A stretch of DNA of 64,000 nucleotides from Hygrophila difformis (Eukaryota; Streptophyta; Magnoliopsida; Lamiales; Acanthaceae): NCBI GenBank assembly GCA_030278955.1, contig JAOANR010000010.1, positions 22,102,444-22,166,443 on the forward strand, in the 5' to 3' direction. The notes beneath the pieces were generated by a model. That model searched no databases. It was not told the origin of the DNA and saw nothing but the letters and a program-made list of their open reading frames with translations. A program made the position numbers and the translations under genes. This document shows, in pieces, positions 61,311-64,000 of this stretch (the stretch's first letter is position 1; every line of letters starts with the position of its first letter).

Positions 61311-62869
61311 AGCCAAGTCAAACATGTGATGTGGTGCAAAGTGTAATAAAATTGGAATGAGCCTAAAAAATAAAAAAAAATTTAAAAAGGGTCCATGCCC
61401 TAATTTACCGAATTTTAAATTTATTTTAAAATTTTAATATTCTAGGCCCATCTCCTAAAGCCCAACTCCAGGTCTCTAGCGGTCCAATACTCTCAATTCT
61501 CAAATCTCAATTTCTCACGTAGTCACACTCACATAATCACTCTTCACGCAGTCAGAGCAGCCCCAAATTTCTTCGTGCTCTAGCCCTAAATTCGATTACC
61601 TCTTCCACAACTTCTTCCAAATCCGTCAGCCGTTGTGCATCCTGAAGCTCCACCATCTCTGCTCTTCGTGTTCACACAATCACACTCTTTGAATTTTTGT
61701 GCAGTTGTGTCTCATGTGGTATGCGTTCGTCTCCCAATCTCCCATTCAGCTTTGGCAGCAAGGCTATAAGGTATTAAGGTTCTAACATTTTACTTTTACA
61801 AATTTATATTTTTCATATAGTGAAATTTATAATTCATGAATCACGCTTCACTCGATTTAGACTTAAGACTAGGGACTAAGGGCACTAAACCTAAGTATGT
61901 AGAACCTGAAAAACGAAATTTGCTGATTTTTGTTCAATTACTAAATTTGATAAATCCATGCAAATGCCATCAATTCACAGTTTCACTTTCACACTATTTG
62001 AACTTAATCTTAGTCACACTTATTTTTTGCGTATTATTTTTGTTCAATTACATTCTTCGTCACAGTCTTGTGTTCAATTTATTTTTGGTTATTTAATCAT
62101 CTTCGGTCATCTTATTCCATGCTGTTCATAACAAAATGCAATTGATTCATTGAAATTTTCCTTATTATTTTCAGAATGTAATGTGAGTCTTCCCACGCAG
62201 TTCCAACTCCGAATAATCTCAATTTGAAACATCAAACACAAGAGAATCGAATTGCATGATAATAATGATAATGAGCTTTCTCAGGATGGCTACTACTACT
62301 TGGATCCGAATAAGCTCAATATCATCGTCATCATGCAGTTCTGAATCTGCTGTTTTTTTGGAGTCCCAAGGATGCTCTTTTTGACCAGAAAGAGTGAAGA
62401 GGATGATCCCTACTTGCCAAGAGGCTCCTAGCTGACCAGAAGGCTAGGTTGGGCATCCAACAGCGCTGACACCTTTCGGGCAGTTCCGTTGAACGTGGAT
62501 ATGCTTGTGGGTGGGTATTAAAGTGGTTACCAAAATGGGCTTATAAATACCAAATAGTGTTGAGGCATAAGAACATTAATACACCACATCAAACACTTCT
62601 CAAAAGTTTCATTTTATCTTTATTAGTCCGTAATTTAGTTTAGAATAACTTAATTTATAGCTTGAAATTTAATTCGTAGCTGATAATTATAGCTTTGGTT
62701 CATTGTAATCAGCAGGAATAGGAAATCAATTCTGGTTCACTATTCTTAATTTAAATGGGGGCAATCTTATAAATGAAATTTCTCAATTTCTACCATTTGA
62801 AACGTAAAATTTGTTATATAATTAGTAATTCAAGGCCTATTAGTGTATATATGCGGACAATATAATATA
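61311..62869. other. No recognisable gene; leader-like sequence and AT-rich DNA
   Basis: 61440-61760 is pyrimidine-rich (CACTCTTCACGCAGTCAGAGC; TCTCTGCTCTTCGTG) and resembles a transcribed leader, with a possible donor at 61770 (AAGGTATT), but no coding exon could be joined to it. 61836-62096 is an open frame of low complexity with a hydrophobic C-terminus and no known domain. 62380-62500 has moderate GC without a clear frame. Confidence 0.35.
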
Positions 62870-63133
62870 CTCTAACAAGGATAGTGTAACTAAATAAAAG
62901 TAATACAAAGCTATAGGAATGATATGGTATAAGACGAGAGGGAGAGGAAATGAATTCCTAATATTTTTCATCAGTCCATAAAATATGGTATTTATAGACC
63001 ATTAAGCCGCCTATATTACATTGTGAGTCACAGCACAAGTCGTGGCAATTTGCTTAGCCATTAAGACATTTAGTCATACATGTATGTATTTGTAATGAGA
63101 TTTCATGTATTTGTCCTAGATGCATGCATAACA
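62870..63133 (-). repeat. LTR of a second copia element (distal end unresolved)
   Basis: On the minus strand it begins TGTTATGCATGCATCTAGG at 63133, next to a degraded polypurine tract. It shares its start and the TGCATGC block with the LTR at 2822, and has a CTATAAATACC TATA-like motif at about 62990. The far end is approximate. Confidence 0.6.
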
Positions 63134-63140
63134 CTCCCAG

Positions 63141-64000
63141 TTAAATGTCTCCGATACAAAGAATATGCCCCATTAAAACCTTACTAGGAAAAAAACCCCG
63201 TGGGGAAAAAATCATAGTGAAGGAAAAAGAGTACAATAATATTATATTCATTACTCTCCTTGTTTTGTACATTATTGGAGATTCTTTAGTCGCCGCATTC
63301 CAATTCTGTTCACGAGCTTCTCGAATATTGCGGTCAGCAGTGCCTTGGTCAATGATCGCTAAATTATTGTCTGATCGAATTTGTTGCACATCGATTTCAC
63401 CATTGTTCTGAAGATTATAGATGTAGAAGAACTTTGGTGAAATATATTTTGTTCTATCCCCCTTTTAGTTGAGCTATACAAACTGTATTGTTTTCATACA
63501 ATATTGTTGGGGGGGGGGGGGGGGGGGAGGGGGGGAAGAGTTTTTTCTCGGATTTTAACCCACAATTCTTCAGGATATGATGGATCATTGTTCTTAACCA
63601 AACACATTCTCGACTGGCTTCGTGAATTGCCAATATTTCAGCATGATTGGAGGAAGTTGCAGTTAAAGTCTGCTTTATTGATCTCCAAGAGATTACCGTT
63701 CCTCCACAAGTAAAGACATAGCCAGTTTGAGATTTGACTTTATGTGGACAGATAAATATCCAACATCGGCAAAGCCAAGCAATTCATTTTGAGAATTATT
63801 TGAATATAACAACCCGAGATCAATTGTTCCTTGGTGCTTTATACCAATCCAATGTCGTCGAGTGGGAGATGAACTAAATCGTGCAAGTAAATTTACATCA
63901 GACGATATATCAGGTCGAGTGCTATTTGCAAGATATATTAATGCACTAATTGCACTTAGTAATGGCACTTCAGGGCTAAGTTCTTCTTCATCTTCTCCCT
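63141..64000 (-). pseudogene. Copia RT/RNase H C-terminal remnant, continues beyond window
   Basis: Minus-strand translation gives ALIYLANSTRPDIS and LLARFSSSPTRRHW (end of RT) in 63693-63968, then RNase H residues (LLGFADVGYLS) with a frame break, and the terminal QQIRSDNNLA block at 63260-63389. Compared with the copy at 1990-2690, a 15-base stretch is missing after GGTATAAAGCAC and a poly-C run replaces a short CTTCCC stretch. Same family as the element at the left edge, opposite orientation. Confidence 0.88.
63508..63537 (+). repeat. Poly-G tract within the copia remnant
   Basis: An unbroken run of about 20 G, then AGGGGGGAAG. The sister element has only a CTTCCCAAATAAT-like sequence here, so the run is a local expansion or a sequencing/assembly artefact. 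Confidence 0.85.

Overview
This window is nuclear DNA from a flowering plant, most likely a eudicot. The evidence is intron-rich genes with GT-AG splice sites, plant gene families (RMI1, FAR1 domain, ALDH6, steroleosin-type HSD) and dense nested plant transposons (Ty1/copia, chromovirus-type Ty3/gypsy, Helitron, CACTA, MITEs). The gene sequences would fit an asterid, but that is an impression only.

Three genes look intact. (1) RMI1 (19785-24004, +) is a ten-exon gene for the OB-fold scaffold of the RecQ-Top3-RMI complex. (2) 44901-55339 (+) is a nineteen-exon reading frame that joins a FAR1-type DNA-binding domain to a complete methylmalonate-semialdehyde dehydrogenase (ALDH6B-like) domain and a His-rich tail. 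Splice phases stay open across the join, giving a predicted chimera of about 817 residues, the most interesting coding feature here. (3) 55691-57525 (-) is a six-exon 11-beta-hydroxysteroid dehydrogenase/steroleosin gene, converging with the chimera and 351 bp from it. An RPA70-like pseudogene lies at about 4640-5442 (-).

The rest is mostly transposons, left to right. 1-3135: right end of a decayed copia element (+). About 5940-19200: a possible TIR element split by a complete Tekay/Del-like gypsy element (8107-18613, coding on -, TSD ACGAC/ATGAC). 25249-36119: a copia element with perfect TSD TATGC whose 5' LTR was later split by a 4,044-bp Helitron (25534-29577), itself carrying a MITE. 36585-37426: a 421-bp tandem duplication. 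37921-40678: a gypsy solo LTR with perfect TSD GACAT. 41158-41780: a Tourist-like MITE with TSD TAA. 52544-53696: a very young 1.15-kb LTR element inside an intron of the ALDH chimera (TSD GTTTA). 58285-59773: a non-autonomous CACTA element (TSD ATT). 60845-61310: a degenerate minisatellite. 62870-64000: the right end of a second copia element of the first family, in opposite orientation.

The three genes share no obvious pathway: genome stability (RMI1), a branched-chain amino-acid catabolic fold attached to a DNA-binding domain, and seed oil-body sterol metabolism (HSD). No CRISPR array, operon, rRNA gene or confident tRNA gene is present.
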